From NCBI RefSeq assembly GCF_014596525.1, contig NZ_MSJP01000014.1, forward strand, positions 1 through 64,000: 64,000 nucleotides of DNA, written 5' to 3'. How positions within the stretch are numbered: position 1 is the first letter of the stretch; the number at the start of each line of letters is the position of its first letter. Under the pieces are notes generated by a model that saw nothing but the letters and a program-made list of their open reading frames with translations, was not told the origin of the DNA and did not search any database. Positions 45,625-55,189 of the stretch are shown piece by piece. Source of the DNA: Streptomyces sp. CBMA291. Lineage in GTDB: Bacteria; Actinomycetota; Actinomycetes; Streptomycetales; Streptomycetaceae. A program made the translations under genes and the position numbers.

Positions 45625-46800
45625 ATGAATCCTGTGGACCCTGTGGACGAGGAAGCCGCCCGGCGGCATCGGGCGAAGGTCTGGGGCGGTGCCGAGCGCG
45701 CCCTGTGGCGCGGCCCGGCGGACGGCACGGCCGGTGCGCGCCTGCGGGAACTCGCCGACTGGACGGACGCCGCGGGGTACGGCGGGCAGCCGCTCGACGC
45801 CTACGGCGACGGCCTGGTGGAGGTCCTGGAACGGCGGGTCGCGGCCGAGCTGGGGATGCCCGCCGCCGTCTTCTTCCCGACCGGCACCATGGCCCAGCAG
45901 GCGGCCCTGCGCTGCTGGGCCGGGCGGACCGGGAGCCCCGTCGTCGCCCTCCATCCGCTGGCCCACCCCGAGGTGCACGAGAACGGCGCGTTCGGGGCCG
46001 TCTCCGGGCTTCGCACGGTCCATCCGACCGACGCGCCCCGGCTTCCGACGGCGCGGGAGGTGCGGGACCATCCGGAGCCCTTCGGGACGCTGATGCTGGA
46101 GCTGCCGCTGCGGGACGCCGGTTTCGTCCTGCCGACCTGGCGGGAGCTGACCGAGGTCGTGGAGGCGGCCCGGGAGCGGGACGCGGTGGTCCACTTCGAC
46201 GGGGCCAGGCTCTGGGAGTGCACGACCCGTCTCGGCCGCCCGCTCGCGGAGATCGCGGGGCTCGCCGACAGCGTCTACGTGTCGTTCTACAAGTCCCTCG
46301 GCGGCATGTCGGGCGCGGCCCTCGCCGGTCCGGAGGAGGTCATGGAGGAGGCCAGGATCTGGCGCCACCGGTACGGGGGCCAGGTCTTCCAGCAGTACCC
46401 GGCGGCGCTCGCCGCGCTGCGCGGTCTCGACGCGGAGCTGCCCCGGCTGCCCGCGTACACGGCCCACGCGCGCGTGGTGGCGGACGCCCTGCGGGAGGCC
46501 TTCGAGGAGGCGGGGGCGGGCTGGTTCCGCGTCCATCCCGAGCCGCCGCACACGCATCAGTTCCAGGTCTGGCTGCCGTATCCGCCGGAGACCCTGACGG
46601 CGGCGGCCCTCGCCCAGACCGAGGAGACCGGCACGGCCCTCTTCCGCCGCTGGTCCGCCCCGGGCGCGGGCGGCCCGCCGGGCGTCGCGTACACGGAGAT
46701 CACGGTGACGGAACCGGGTCTCGCGTGGACGGCGGAGGACGTGAGGGAGGCGGCGAGGACGTTTCTGTCGTACGTGGGACGGGGGAGCGCGGACGCGTGA
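45625..46800 (+). CDS. PLP-dependent threonine-aldolase-family enzyme
   Basis: The 391-aa protein belongs to the beta-eliminating lyase/threonine aldolase group. It has AAVFFPTGTMAQQAALRCW, the cofactor-contacting Asp in VVHFDGARLWECTTRLGRP, and the PLP lysine in VYVSFYKSLGGMSGAAL. The family splits beta-hydroxy amino acids into glycine and an aldehyde. No Shine-Dalgarno precedes ATG 45625; the start is chosen because conserved sequence begins soon after it. Divergent from the panC operon. Confidence 0.85.
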   Translation: MNPVDPVDEEAARRHRAKVWGGAERALWRGPADGTAGARLRELADWTDAAGYGGQPLDAYGDGLVEVLERRVAAELGMPAAVFFPTGTMAQQAALRCWAGRTGSPVVALHPLAHPEVHENGAFGAVSGLRTVHPTDAPRLPTAREVRDHPEPFGTLMLELPLRDAGFVLPTWRELTEVVEAARERDAVVHFDGARLWECTTRLGRPLAEIAGLADSVYVSFYKSLGGMSGAALAGPEEVMEEARIWRHRYGGQVFQQYPAALAALRGLDAELPRLPAYTAHARVVADALREAFEEAGAGWFRVHPEPPHTHQFQVWLPYPPETLTAAALAQTEETGTALFRRWSAPGAGGPPGVAYTEITVTEPGLAWTAEDVREAARTFLSYVGRGSADA

Positions 46801-46945
46801 GCGGGTTGGCAGGTGCGCGGGGTGGTGAGTGGTGGCGGGGGTGGTGAGTGGGGCCCGGAGGCCGTACGGGTGAGGCCGTACGGAAGGGCTCGGCGGTCCG
46901 GCTGACGAGGCAGGCAGGATCCGGCTGGCGCAGAAGGGCCCGGCC

Positions 46946-47003
46946 CGGATCGGCTCGGCCCGGATCGGCTCGGCCCGGATCGGCTCGGCTCGGATCGGCT
47001 CAG
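46946..47003. repeat. 15-bp tandem repeat, about four copies
   Basis: CGGATCGGCTCGGCC is repeated nearly exactly from 46946, with the last copies drifting to CGGATCGGCTCAG. The whole gap 46801-47046 is otherwise featureless GC-rich sequence. Confidence 0.75.
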
Positions 47004-47046
47004 GGCCCGGCTGCCCCGGAGTCCTGTCGGCTCAGGACCCGGTGGC

Positions 47047-47259
47047 TCACCGTGTCTGCGCGCGGCGGGCGAAGGCGAGGCGGAAGCGGAGGCGGAGGGC
47101 GCCTCGGGCGGGGCGGCCCGCGAGGACCCGGGTGAAGCGGCGGCGGTCGCGGATTTCCCGCAGGACGGCGACGTCATGGGTGCCGGGCGCGGGCGGTGCG
47201 GGCTCCCCGAGCCGCGCGGCCCGATACGTGTCGAAGAGGTGCTGCTGCATGGCGTTCAT
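47047..47259 (-). CDS. Small basic hypothetical protein
   Basis: The 70-aa protein (MNAMQQHLFDTYRAARLGEPAPPAPGTHDVAVLREI...) ends in an Arg-rich stretch and has no membrane or catalytic signature. It resembles a short Streptomyces family I have seen beside ArsR-like regulators. Its start lies close to the paired operator at 47296-47368, so it is likely controlled by the divergent DUF5937/ArsR protein. Confidence 0.65.
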   Translation of the reverse strand: MNAMQQHLFDTYRAARLGEPAPPAPGTHDVAVLREIRDRRRFTRVLAGRPARGALRLRFRLAFARRAQTR

Positions 47260-47295
47260 GGGCTCACCGTGCGCCGCTCCTCCGCGCCGCGCCGA

Positions 47296-47368
47296 GTCGT
47301 TTGACGGGGCTCGTCAAACGACGGGCCGACGTCCGCCGCCATGCCGATTGACGGCCCCCGTCAATCGT
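47296..47368. promoter_or_regulatory. Paired operators TTGACG-N5-CGTCAA
   Basis: Site 1 is TTGACG (47301-47306), 5 nt, CGTCAA (47312-47317), with arms extending to 11 bp (GTCGTTTGACG). Site 2 is TTGACG (47348-47353), 5 nt, CGTCAA (47359-47364). Centres are 47 bp apart. Both sit between divergent starts and fit a dimeric ArsR-type repressor; TTGACG can also act as a -35 box. Confidence 0.7.
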
Positions 47369-47412
47369 CACGACACCACCCATATCCCACCCCGCACTAT
47401 GGAGGGGTGAGC

Positions 47413-48495
47413 GTGACCATCGACATCACCGGACTGCCGCACGAGCGGATCACCTTCGGCCCCTCGCCCCTGGCCGAGCTGGGCGCCGCCCTGCACGCCC
47501 TCGCCGAGCCCGCGCACCACGCCCGGCTCCACGCCTGGACGACCAGCACGTCCGCCGCGCTCAGGCCGGAGCTGGCGGACCGGCTCCACGAGGCCGGTTT
47601 CATGTGGAACTCCACCCGCTCGGACATCCTGCTGCCCGCGCAGCCCCGGGAGACCCTGGCGGAGGAGCTGGACGACCTCGATCGCATGGACGACGAGAAG
47701 TACGTCGGCTCCGCCCTGGAGATCTCCTGCAACAACACGTACCGCGACGGCACCCCCTCCCCGCTCGTCGACGAGCGGGCGCGCCGCCGTGCCCTCGACC
47801 TGGCCGCCGCGCGCGGTCCTCGGCAGGTCGCCTTCGTGGAGCGGATGCTGGCCGACCCGCCCGGCACGCGCGCGTGGATCCGGCGGCTCCTGGAGGACTG
47901 CGACGAGGCGTTCTTCGCCGACACCTGGCGCCGGGTGCGGGTGCAGCTGGCCGCCGACGCCCGCCACAAGACGGAGCTGCTGCGCCGCAAGGGACTGGCG
48001 GCGGCCCTCGCCGACGCCTCCCCCGCGCTCTCCCTCGAAGAGGACGAGGCGGGTTCCCGGATCGTCGTCGACAAGCTGGTCCAGGGCCGGACGAGCGCCG
48101 TGAGCCCCGCCGTGACGTTTCTGCCGACGGCCTTCGGCTGGCCGCACCTCTTCGCCCTCTACGCCTCCGGCTGGCAGCCCGTCATCCAGTACCCGGTCGC
48201 CGACCGTGACCTCGGCGGCGCCGCCTCCGTCGAGGAGGTCACCCTGCGCATCGAGGCCCTCGCCCACCCGCTGCGGATGCGGCTCTGCCGCAGTCTTGCG
48301 CGTGCGTCGAGCTCGACGAGCGAGCTGGCCGACGGGCACAACGTCACCGCGCCCGAGGTCTCCCGGCACCTCGCGGTCATGAAGAAGGCGGGGCTGCTCA
48401 CCACCCAGCGCCGGGGCCGTTACGTCCTCCACCAGCTGGACGTCTCGGCCGTCGCCCGGCTCGGCAGCGACTTCCTGGAGAGCGTCCTGCGCTGA
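47413..48495 (+). CDS. DUF5937/ArsR-family transcriptional regulator
   Basis: The 360-aa protein has a long N-terminal domain of the DUF5937 type (ITFGPSPLAELGAALHALAEPAHHARLHAW...) and a C-terminal ArsR winged helix (IEALAHPLRMRLCRSLARASSSTSELADGHNVTAPEVSRHLAVMKKAGLLTTQRRGRYVLHQLD). No metal-binding Cys pair is evident, so it probably senses another ligand. GTG 47413 has GGAGGGG 5 nt upstream; an in-frame GTG at 47407 is less well placed. The operators just upstream suggest autoregulation. Confidence 0.88.
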   Translation: MTIDITGLPHERITFGPSPLAELGAALHALAEPAHHARLHAWTTSTSAALRPELADRLHEAGFMWNSTRSDILLPAQPRETLAEELDDLDRMDDEKYVGSALEISCNNTYRDGTPSPLVDERARRRALDLAAARGPRQVAFVERMLADPPGTRAWIRRLLEDCDEAFFADTWRRVRVQLAADARHKTELLRRKGLAAALADASPALSLEEDEAGSRIVVDKLVQGRTSAVSPAVTFLPTAFGWPHLFALYASGWQPVIQYPVADRDLGGAASVEEVTLRIEALAHPLRMRLCRSLARASSSTSELADGHNVTAPEVSRHLAVMKKAGLLTTQRRGRYVLHQLDVSAVARLGSDFLESVLR

Positions 48496-48541
48496 CCGGC
48501 CCCGGGACGAGGCCCGAGGGGGCGGGACTCGTCCCCTCGGG

Positions 48542-48680
48542 AGCCCGGCACTTCAGGGACCCGGCGCCTCAAGAGCCCGGCGCCTCAGGGACCTGACACC
48601 TCAGGGACCCGACACCTCAGGAGCCCGGCACCTCAAGGACCTGGCCTCTCAGGGACCTGGCCCTTCAGAGGCCCGGCTCG
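48542..48680. repeat. 16/17-bp tandem repeats downstream of the LuxR-type regulator
   Basis: About eight head-to-tail copies of 'AGCCCGGCRCCTCAGGG' / 'ACCTGACACCTCAGGG' fill most of the 220-nt gap between convergent genes. No gene or clear terminator is visible. Confidence 0.7.
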
Positions 48681-48715
48681 GTGCCGGTCGCTCGGCACTC
48701 GGTGGCACTCGGCGC

Positions 48716-49396
48716 TCAGCCCGCCGTGCCCCCGCCGCCCGCCCGGACCAGGCCCGTCTCGTACGCGAGGACCACGACCTGGACCCGGTCGCGCAGGCCC
48801 AGCTTGGTCAGGATGCGGCCCACATGGGTCTTCACGGTCGCCTCGGAGAGGACGAGCCGGGCGGCGATCTCGCCGTTCGACAGGCCCTGCGCGACCAGCA
48901 TCATCACCTCCCGCTCCCGGTCGGTGAGGCGCCCCAGCTCCTTGTGCTCCGGCTCCCGGCCCGAGGACGGCAGCAGCGGAGAGAAGCGGTCCAGGAGCCG
49001 CCGGGTCGTCGAGGGCGCCACCACCGCGTCCCCGCTGTGCACCGAACGGATCGCGGCGAGCAGCTCCGCGGGCGGCACGTCCTTCAGCATGAAGCCGCTC
49101 GCCCCCGCCTTCAGACCGGAGAACGCGTACTCGTCGAGGTCGAAGGTGGTCAGGATGAGCACCTTCGGGGCGTCCGGCTCGGAGCAGATCCGCCGGGTCG
49201 TCTCCACCCCGTCCAGCTTGGGCATGCGCACATCCATCAGGACGACGTCCACCTCCGTCCCGCGCAGCACCTCCAGGGCCTCGACCCCGTCGCCCGCCTC
49301 CGCGACGACCTCCATGTCCGGCTGGGCGGCCAGCACCATGCGGAAACCGGTGCGCAGCAGCACCTGGTCGTCGACAAGCATCACGCGGATGGACAT
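48716..49396 (-). CDS. NarL/LuxR-type response regulator
   Basis: The 226-aa protein has a receiver domain (VMLVDDQVLLRTGF, phosphoacceptor Asp in VLMDVRMPKLDG, Lys in MLKDVPPAEL) and a LuxR HTH (LTDREREVMMLVAQGLSNGEIAARLVLSEATVKTHVGRILTKLGLRDR). It ends in a Gly-rich tail. The upstream histidine kinase on the same strand, 100 nt away, is its partner. Targets are not apparent. Confidence 0.93.
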   Translation of the reverse strand: MSIRVMLVDDQVLLRTGFRMVLAAQPDMEVVAEAGDGVEALEVLRGTEVDVVLMDVRMPKLDGVETTRRICSEPDAPKVLILTTFDLDEYAFSGLKAGASGFMLKDVPPAELLAAIRSVHSGDAVVAPSTTRRLLDRFSPLLPSSGREPEHKELGRLTDREREVMMLVAQGLSNGEIAARLVLSEATVKTHVGRILTKLGLRDRVQVVVLAYETGLVRAGGGGTAG

Positions 49397-49496
49397 CGGG
49401 TTCCTTCGGGGTCGTCGGTGAGCGGACGGGGAGGGGCGTCGGGCTCCGTGTCGGGAGGGCCCGCAGCCGTGCCGGGGAACGGCCCCGGCGCGGATG

Positions 49497-50702
49497 TCAG
49501 TGGACGGAGGACTTCAGGGGCAGCAGGGCGCTGATCCGGAAACCGCCGCCGGGGCGCGGACCCGCGTCCAGCGTGCCGCCCACCATGCCGACCCGCTCCC
49601 GCATGCCGATCAGACCATGACCCCGGCCGTCGGCGCCCCCGTCCTCGTACATCTCCTGCGGTGCGCCCCGCCCGTCGTCCTCGACGAGCAGGCCGAGACC
49701 GTCGTCGAAGTAGACCAGGCGGACGCTGGCCCCGACGTCGGGTCCGCCGTGCTTGCGCGTGTTGGTGAGGGCTTCCTGCACGATCCGGTACGCGGTGAGT
49801 TCGACGCCGCTGGGGAGCGGGCGGGGGCTGCCCTCGATCGCGAAGTCGACGGTGAGCCCGGCGCCCCGCACCTGCTCGACGAGGTCCTCGATCTGTCCCA
49901 CGTCGGGCTGGGGAACGTACTCCCCGGCCTCCCGGTGCTCTCCGGTGCGCAGGATGCCCAGGAGTCTTCGCATCTCGGCGAGGGCCTGCCGGCCGGTGGT
50001 CGAGATGGTCTCCAGGGCCTGCTTGGCGGTCTCCGGGGAGGAGTCCATGACGTAGGCGGCGCCGTCCGCCTGGACGACCATCACCGACACGTTGTGCGCG
50101 ACGACGTCGTGCAGCTCGCGGGCGATCCTGGCCCGCTCGGCGGCGACCGCCACCTTGGCCTGGGCCTCGCGCTCCTTCTCCAGGCGGGAGGCCCGCTCCT
50201 CCAGCTGCGCGAAGTAGGCGCGGCGGGTGCGGAGCGAGTCGCCGAGGACCCAGGCGAGCACGAACGGCACGGTCATGATGACCGCGAAGAAGACCCGGGC
50301 GGCGTCCGACTCGGTGCCCTGGAGGGGCCATCTGAGCTGGGAGAGCGTGGAGGCGCCGAGGGCGCCGGCGAGCGCGAGGCGGGAGGCCCAGCGGGGTCCG
50401 GCGTGCGCCGCGACCGTGAAGACGATCACGAGCATCGCGAAGTCGGCGACGAACGGCGCCAGGTCGAGGACGAGCTGGGCGGCCCCCAGGACGCACGTCA
50501 GCAGCAGCATCTTCTCGGGGGCGCGCCGCCGCAGGGCCACCACCAGGGAGAAGAGCGCGGCGACGATTCCGTACGCGAAGGGCCGCTCCACCGACGGGTA
50601 GGCCGATCCCACCCACAGCAGGGAGAACCCGAGGAGGACGACGGCCCAGAAGGTGTCGACGCCCGTCGGGTGTCTGCGGAGGAAGTCGTAGAGGCGCTGC
50701 AC
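49497..50702 (-). CDS. Sensor histidine kinase, HisKA_3 type
   Basis: The 401-aa membrane kinase has four or five N-terminal helices. HisKA_3 dimerization/phosphorylation site follows ([24 protein letters not shown], His in ELHDVVAH), then an ATPase domain ([27 protein letters not shown]). GTG 50702 has TACTCT (minus strand, 50710-50715) 7 nt upstream, so translation is probably leaderless. It is transcribed toward its response regulator. Confidence 0.92.
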   Translation of the reverse strand: MQRLYDFLRRHPTGVDTFWAVVLLGFSLLWVGSAYPSVERPFAYGIVAALFSLVVALRRRAPEKMLLLTCVLGAAQLVLDLAPFVADFAMLVIVFTVAAHAGPRWASRLALAGALGASTLSQLRWPLQGTESDAARVFFAVIMTVPFVLAWVLGDSLRTRRAYFAQLEERASRLEKEREAQAKVAVAAERARIARELHDVVAHNVSVMVVQADGAAYVMDSSPETAKQALETISTTGRQALAEMRRLLGILRTGEHREAGEYVPQPDVGQIEDLVEQVRGAGLTVDFAIEGSPRPLPSGVELTAYRIVQEALTNTRKHGGPDVGASVRLVYFDDGLGLLVEDDGRGAPQEMYEDGGADGRGHGLIGMRERVGMVGGTLDAGPRPGGGFRISALLPLKSSVH

Positions 50703-50798
50703 GTCACCCAGAGTAGGGAAGAGAGGGGGTGCCCGGATCAACCGTGGGGTCGATCCTTCACGGGAGACCCGTACACCCCGAGGTGGAGACTGGGGTCC

Positions 50799-51890
50799 GT
50801 GACGGATGAGACAGGTCGGTGGCAGGGGTGGCGGGCGGCCACGGAACGGGCGCTGTACGGCCCCGAGGGCTTCTACCGGCGGCCCGAGGGGCCGGCGGGG
50901 CACTTCAGGACCTCGGTGCACGCCTCCCCGCTCTTCGCGGGCGCGGTGGCCCGGCTGCTCGGCGAGGTCGCCCGGGACCTCGGGACGCGCGCGGTCGACC
51001 TCGTGGACGTGGGCGCGGGCCGGGGCGAACTGCTCACCGGGGTCCTCGCCGCGCTCGACGGAGCCGCGGAGAACGGAGCCTCGGAGGACGGGGGCGCGGA
51101 GGACGGGGCCTCGGAGGACGCCGGGGGCGGGCTCGTGGTCCGGGCGTACGCGGTGGAGCGGGCGGCCCGTCCAGCGGGGCTCGATCCCCGGATCGAGTGG
51201 ACCTCCGAGGTGCCGCGCGGGGTGCGGGGGCTGCTCTTCGCCAACGAGTGGCTCGACAACGTGCCGGTGGACGTGGCAGAGGTGGCCGCCGACGGCACCG
51301 TCCGGTACGTGGAGGTGCGCGCGGACGGCACGGAACGCCTCGGCGGCACGGTCGCGGGCCCGGACGCGGAGTGGCTGGCCCGCTGGTGGCCGCTGCGGGA
51401 GCCGGGCACGCGCGCGGAGATCGGCCGACCGCGCGACGAGGCGTGGGCGGCGGCGGTGGACGCGGTGGCGGCGGGCCGCGCGGTGGCCGCGGACTACGCG
51501 CACGTGCGCGCGTGCCGACCGTCCTACGGCACCCTGACCGGCTTCCGCGCGGGCCGAGAGGTCCCGCCCGCCCCGGACGGAAGCTGCGACGTGACCGCGC
51601 ACGTGGCCATGGACGCGTGCGGGGGGCCGTTCGGCGAGCTGACGACGCAGCGGGAGGCGCTGCGGCGGCTCGGGGTCTCCGGGGAACGGCCGCCGCTCTC
51701 GCTCGCCTCGGCCGATCCCGCCGGTTACGTCCGGGCGCTCGCCGCCGCGGGCGAGGCGGCCGAGCTGACCGCGCGCGGTGGTCTCGGCGACTTCCTCTGG
51801 CTGACGCGGCGGATCCCGGACACCGCCGGACGGGCGCCCGTGCCGCCCGCCGGGGAGGGCGCCGGGGCCCGGAGCGGCGGGGGATACTGA
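50799..51890 (+). CDS. MidA/NDUFAF7-like SAM-dependent methyltransferase
   Basis: The 363-aa protein shows the DUF185/MidA pattern: [34 protein letters not shown] motif [31 protein letters not shown] and the [20 protein letters not shown] block. A ~20-residue Glu/Asp/Gly/Ala repeat ([18 protein letters not shown]) interrupts the methyltransferase core. In mitochondria NDUFAF7 dimethylates an Arg of the complex I 49-kDa subunit. Here the very next gene, 4 nt away, encodes that subunit type, a strong hint at the substrate (inference). GTG 50799 is the chosen start. Confidence 0.85.
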   Translation: MTDETGRWQGWRAATERALYGPEGFYRRPEGPAGHFRTSVHASPLFAGAVARLLGEVARDLGTRAVDLVDVGAGRGELLTGVLAALDGAAENGASEDGGAEDGASEDAGGGLVVRAYAVERAARPAGLDPRIEWTSEVPRGVRGLLFANEWLDNVPVDVAEVAADGTVRYVEVRADGTERLGGTVAGPDAEWLARWWPLREPGTRAEIGRPRDEAWAAAVDAVAAGRAVAADYAHVRACRPSYGTLTGFRAGREVPPAPDGSCDVTAHVAMDACGGPFGELTTQREALRRLGVSGERPPLSLASADPAGYVRALAAAGEAAELTARGGLGDFLWLTRRIPDTAGRAPVPPAGEGAGARSGGGY

Positions 51891-51894
51891 CCGC

Positions 51895-53037
51895 ATGACG
51901 GAGACGACGGTCGGCATCGGCGGCGCGGCGGAGAGCACCGACATGGTGCTGAACATCGGGCCCCAGCATCCTTCGACCCACGGGGTGCTCCGGCTCCGGC
52001 TCGTGCTCGACGGCGAGGTCGTCCGGCAGGCGGAGCCGGTGATCGGCTACATGCACCGGGGTGCGGAGAAGCTCTTCGAGGCGCGGGACTACCGCCAGAT
52101 CGTCATGCTGGCGAACCGTCACGACTGGCTGTCCGCCTTCTCCAACGAGCTGGGCGTGGTCATGGCCGTCGAGCGGATGCTCGGCATGGAGGTCCCGGAG
52201 CGCGCGGTGTGGACCCGTACGCTCCTCGCCGAGCTGAACCGGGTCCTGAACCATCTGATGTTCCTCGGCTCCTACCCGCTCGAACTGGGCGGGATCACCC
52301 CCGTCTTCCATGCCTTCCGGGAGCGCGAGGAGCTTCAGGCGGCGATGGAGGAGGTCTCCGGCGGCCGGATGCACTACATGTTCAACCGGGTCGGCGGCCT
52401 CAAGGAGGACCTGCCGTCCGGTTGGCTCGGCCGGGCACGGGCGGCCGTCGCCGACGTGCGCTCGCGGATGGACGTGTACGACCGGCTGGTCCTCGGCAAC
52501 GAGATCTTCCGGGGCCGTACGCGCGGGGTGGGCGTGCTGTCGGCGGAGGCGGTGCACGCGTACGGGGTGTCGGGGCCGATCGCCCGTGCCTCGGGGGTCG
52601 ACTTCGACCTGCGCCGGGACGAGCCGTATCTGGCCTACGGGGAGCTGCGGGACACGCTGCGGGTCGCGGTCCGCGAGGAGGGTGACTGTCTGGCCCGGTT
52701 CGAGTGCCTCCTCGACCAGACGCACAACGCGCTGGACCTGGCCGACGCCTGTCTGGACCGGCTGGAGGAGCTGCCGCCCGGCCCGATCAACCAGCGGCTG
52801 CCGAAGGTCCTGAAGGCGCCGGAGGGCCACACGTACGCGTGGACCGAGAATCCGCTCGGCGTCAACGGCTACTACCTGGTCTCCAAGGGCGAGAAGACGC
52901 CGTACCGGCTGAAGCTGCGCTCGGCGTCGTTCAACAACATCCAGGCCCTGGTGGAGCTGCTGCCGGGAACGCTGGTCGCCGACATGGTGGCGATCCTGGG
53001 CTCGCTGTTCTTCGTCGTCGGCGACATCGACAAGTAG
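51895..53037 (+). CDS. Orphan NADH-quinone oxidoreductase 49-kDa-type subunit (NuoD-like)
   Basis: The 380-aa protein carries the family signatures [39 protein letters not shown] and [12 protein letters not shown], and the C-terminal GDIDK end. In complex I this subunit shapes the quinone site. No other nuo gene is in the window, so it is a second, solitary NuoD, as I recall for S. coelicolor. The conserved Arg33 (HGVLRL) lies where the eukaryotic protein is methylated, by my recollection. Coupled to the upstream methyltransferase by a 4-nt gap. Confidence 0.9.
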   Translation: MTETTVGIGGAAESTDMVLNIGPQHPSTHGVLRLRLVLDGEVVRQAEPVIGYMHRGAEKLFEARDYRQIVMLANRHDWLSAFSNELGVVMAVERMLGMEVPERAVWTRTLLAELNRVLNHLMFLGSYPLELGGITPVFHAFREREELQAAMEEVSGGRMHYMFNRVGGLKEDLPSGWLGRARAAVADVRSRMDVYDRLVLGNEIFRGRTRGVGVLSAEAVHAYGVSGPIARASGVDFDLRRDEPYLAYGELRDTLRVAVREEGDCLARFECLLDQTHNALDLADACLDRLEELPPGPINQRLPKVLKAPEGHTYAWTENPLGVNGYYLVSKGEKTPYRLKLRSASFNNIQALVELLPGTLVADMVAILGSLFFVVGDIDK

Positions 53038-53068
53038 CGCACGGGGGTGGCGGGGGACGGCGGACGGT

Positions 53069-53557
53069 TCAGTCCGTTCGGCGCATCACCGCGTACTCCC
53101 GGTCCGCGGTCTCGGGGCGCCGCCGTTCCGTCACGGACCAGCCCCAGCGGGTGTACCGGTCCGTCAGTTCCGGCAGGTCCAGGGTCATCAGACGGCGGGG
53201 GCCCGGGGGCAGCGCGCCGAGGAGCCCGTCGTGGAGCGCGCGGCCGAGGCCGAGGCCCTGCCGGGCGGGGGCGACGACGAGTTCGGCCAGGACGAAGGCG
53301 GGCTCGTGACCGGGGGGTTCGGTGTCGGTCCAGCCCGCCGCGAAGCCGAGGAGTTCGCCGTCGGGGCCCAGCGCGGCGACGCTCCGGAAGTCCGGCCGCG
53401 CGGCGGCCGAGCCGAGGAGCCGGTCCACGGTCCGTACGGCGCCGAGTGGCGGTTCGTGCCAGGGGGCGCCGCAGAAGGCCTGGGCGCACAGGGCGAGCAG
53501 TTCGTCCCGGCGCCCGGCCACCTCGTCGGCGGGGAGGTCGGCTAGGCGGTACGTCAC
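53069..53557 (-). CDS. GNAT-family N-acetyltransferase
   Basis: The 162-aa protein has the GNAT acetyl-CoA motif (LAELVVAPARQGLGLGRALHDGLL) and a beta-rich core. The substrate cannot be inferred. GTG 53557 overlaps the stop of the upstream coiled-coil gene by 4 nt (GTGA), so the pair is coupled. It converges with the NuoD-like gene with only 31 nt between stops. Confidence 0.85.
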   Translation of the reverse strand: MTYRLADLPADEVAGRRDELLALCAQAFCGAPWHEPPLGAVRTVDRLLGSAAARPDFRSVAALGPDGELLGFAAGWTDTEPPGHEPAFVLAELVVAPARQGLGLGRALHDGLLGALPPGPRRLMTLDLPELTDRYTRWGWSVTERRRPETADREYAVMRRTD

Positions 53558-55059
53558 GAGTTGACGGCCCCGCGCAGTTCGGCGACGTCCAGCTGCTCGG
53601 TCTCGTCGTGCGCGGTCAGATCGATGACCTGACCGACCGTCCGGGGCAGGGCGGGAGGGGTGCCGGGAGCGGCGGGCGCGCCGGCGGGGGTGACCGGGGT
53701 GAGCAGCGGGGTGCCGGTCGTGGCCTGCGCCGCCAGGACCTCCTCAAGCACCTCCTCGCCGACGACATCGGCGAGGTCGGTGTGCTGCACGGCCTCGATG
53801 GCCGCCGCCGTCTTCTGCGTACCGAAGAAGTCGAAACCACCCTCGGGACGCGGAACGGGCCTGCGGGCCGCGTACGGAACGATCGCGGCGGCGACGGGCA
53901 CGGAACCCGGGAGAGCCGGGGTGACGGGCGGGACGGGGGTGTGGGGGGTGCCGGGGGTGGGCTGAGGGGCCTGGGGGGCCTGTGCGGCGGGCGGGACCGG
54001 GGTGCCGGGAGCGACGGGCGTGGCCGCAGCGCCGGGCGTGGTCGCCGAGGCCGGGGTGCCGGGCGGGACCGCAGCGCCGGGCGTGGCAACCGAGGCGGAA
54101 GTGCCGGGACCGGCAGCCGGGGCGGCCGGGGCACTCGGGGCGGCCGGTGCAGGCGTGGCAGGTGTGGCAGGTGTGCCGGTGGGGACAACCGTGGCCGATG
54201 TCGTGGGCCCCGCCGTGGCCGAGGTCGGTGCGGAGGGGGCGGCGGGCGGAACCGGCGTCCCCGGGGCGGCCTTCTGCGTGGTGGCCGGAATCCGCGGGAG
54301 CACGAGGGTGGAGGCCGAGCGGGCGTGTTCGTCATCGGGGACCGGCTGCTCGCCCTGCGGCGCCTGTGCCGTCCGGGGCGCCTGCGGCTCGCGCGGCTCC
54401 TGCGCCGTCTGCGGCTTCGGCTCCTGGGACTTTCCCGGCTCCTGGGGCCGTTCGGCGAGGTCCCGGGCGCCGGACCGCTGGGCCGTCGCGTTGTTCGAAA
54501 GGTCGCGCAGGGCCTCGGCGGCGCGGCGGTAGGACTCGGGGGTGGGCGTGGAGCCCGCCGCGGGCAGGGCCCTGGCCAGGGCGGAGTCCTCGGCGGCGGG
54601 CCCCGTCGTCTCCAGGGCGCGGACGCGTCGGCCTTCCAGGGCGCTCGCGCGCTGGGTCTCGGCGGTGGCGTAGCGGCGCAGGAGGTCGGCGTGCTCGCCG
54701 CGAAGACCGGCCAGTTCCACCCGCTTGGCGCGGAGCTTGGCGTCGAGCCGGGCGCGCAGGGCGCGGGACTCCTCCAGGTCGGACTCCAGCTCGGCGATCC
54801 GCTCCTCGGTCTTCCACTGGTCGGCGGTGCGGGCCCGGTCCAGCTCGGCGACCCGCAGACCGGCGTCCCGGTCCCAGCTGCGCATGAGGACGGCGCCGAT
54901 GACGGCGGCGGCGGCCGCAGCGGCCGCGAGGACGCGCGCGACCACCGGATCGCCGGGCAGCCAGGCCACCGCGGCGCACACGACCGCGGCGCCGGCGACC
55001 GCGGAGGGCGGCAGCAGCTTGTGCAGAGGCGGGGAATGGCGGTGGCGTCCACGTGACAT
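53554..55059 (-). CDS. Coiled-coil membrane protein with long Pro/Ala/Thr region
   Basis: The 501-aa protein has two close membrane helices at the N-terminus (VAGAAVVCAAVAWLPGD and VARVLAAAAAAAAVIGAVLM). A charged coiled coil follows (ELDRARTADQWKTEERIAELESDLEESRALRARLDAKLRAKRVELAGL). About 220 residues of Pro/Ala/Thr/Gly repeats come next, then a short conserved end (RPEGGFDFFGTQKTAAAIEAVQHTDLADVVG). Function unknown; the plan suggests a cytoplasmic scaffold. ATG 55059 has TAAATT (minus strand, 55067-55072) 7 nt upstream, a leaderless pattern. Confidence 0.75.
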   Translation of the reverse strand: MSRGRHRHSPPLHKLLPPSAVAGAAVVCAAVAWLPGDPVVARVLAAAAAAAAVIGAVLMRSWDRDAGLRVAELDRARTADQWKTEERIAELESDLEESRALRARLDAKLRAKRVELAGLRGEHADLLRRYATAETQRASALEGRRVRALETTGPAAEDSALARALPAAGSTPTPESYRRAAEALRDLSNNATAQRSGARDLAERPQEPGKSQEPKPQTAQEPREPQAPRTAQAPQGEQPVPDDEHARSASTLVLPRIPATTQKAAPGTPVPPAAPSAPTSATAGPTTSATVVPTGTPATPATPAPAAPSAPAAPAAGPGTSASVATPGAAVPPGTPASATTPGAAATPVAPGTPVPPAAQAPQAPQPTPGTPHTPVPPVTPALPGSVPVAAAIVPYAARRPVPRPEGGFDFFGTQKTAAAIEAVQHTDLADVVGEEVLEEVLAAQATTGTPLLTPVTPAGAPAAPGTPPALPRTVGQVIDLTAHDETEQLDVAELRGAVNS

Positions 55060-55189
55060 GGCCTGAAATTTACCGTGCGTGGGTGTCATGTGGGGCGTCG
55101 GCCCGTCAATCTCTTGGCTACTTCTCGCCACCGGAAGTGGCCATCTCCCGTTCCGGTTCCGTTTCGCGCCGACGCCCCCGTACGGACGC

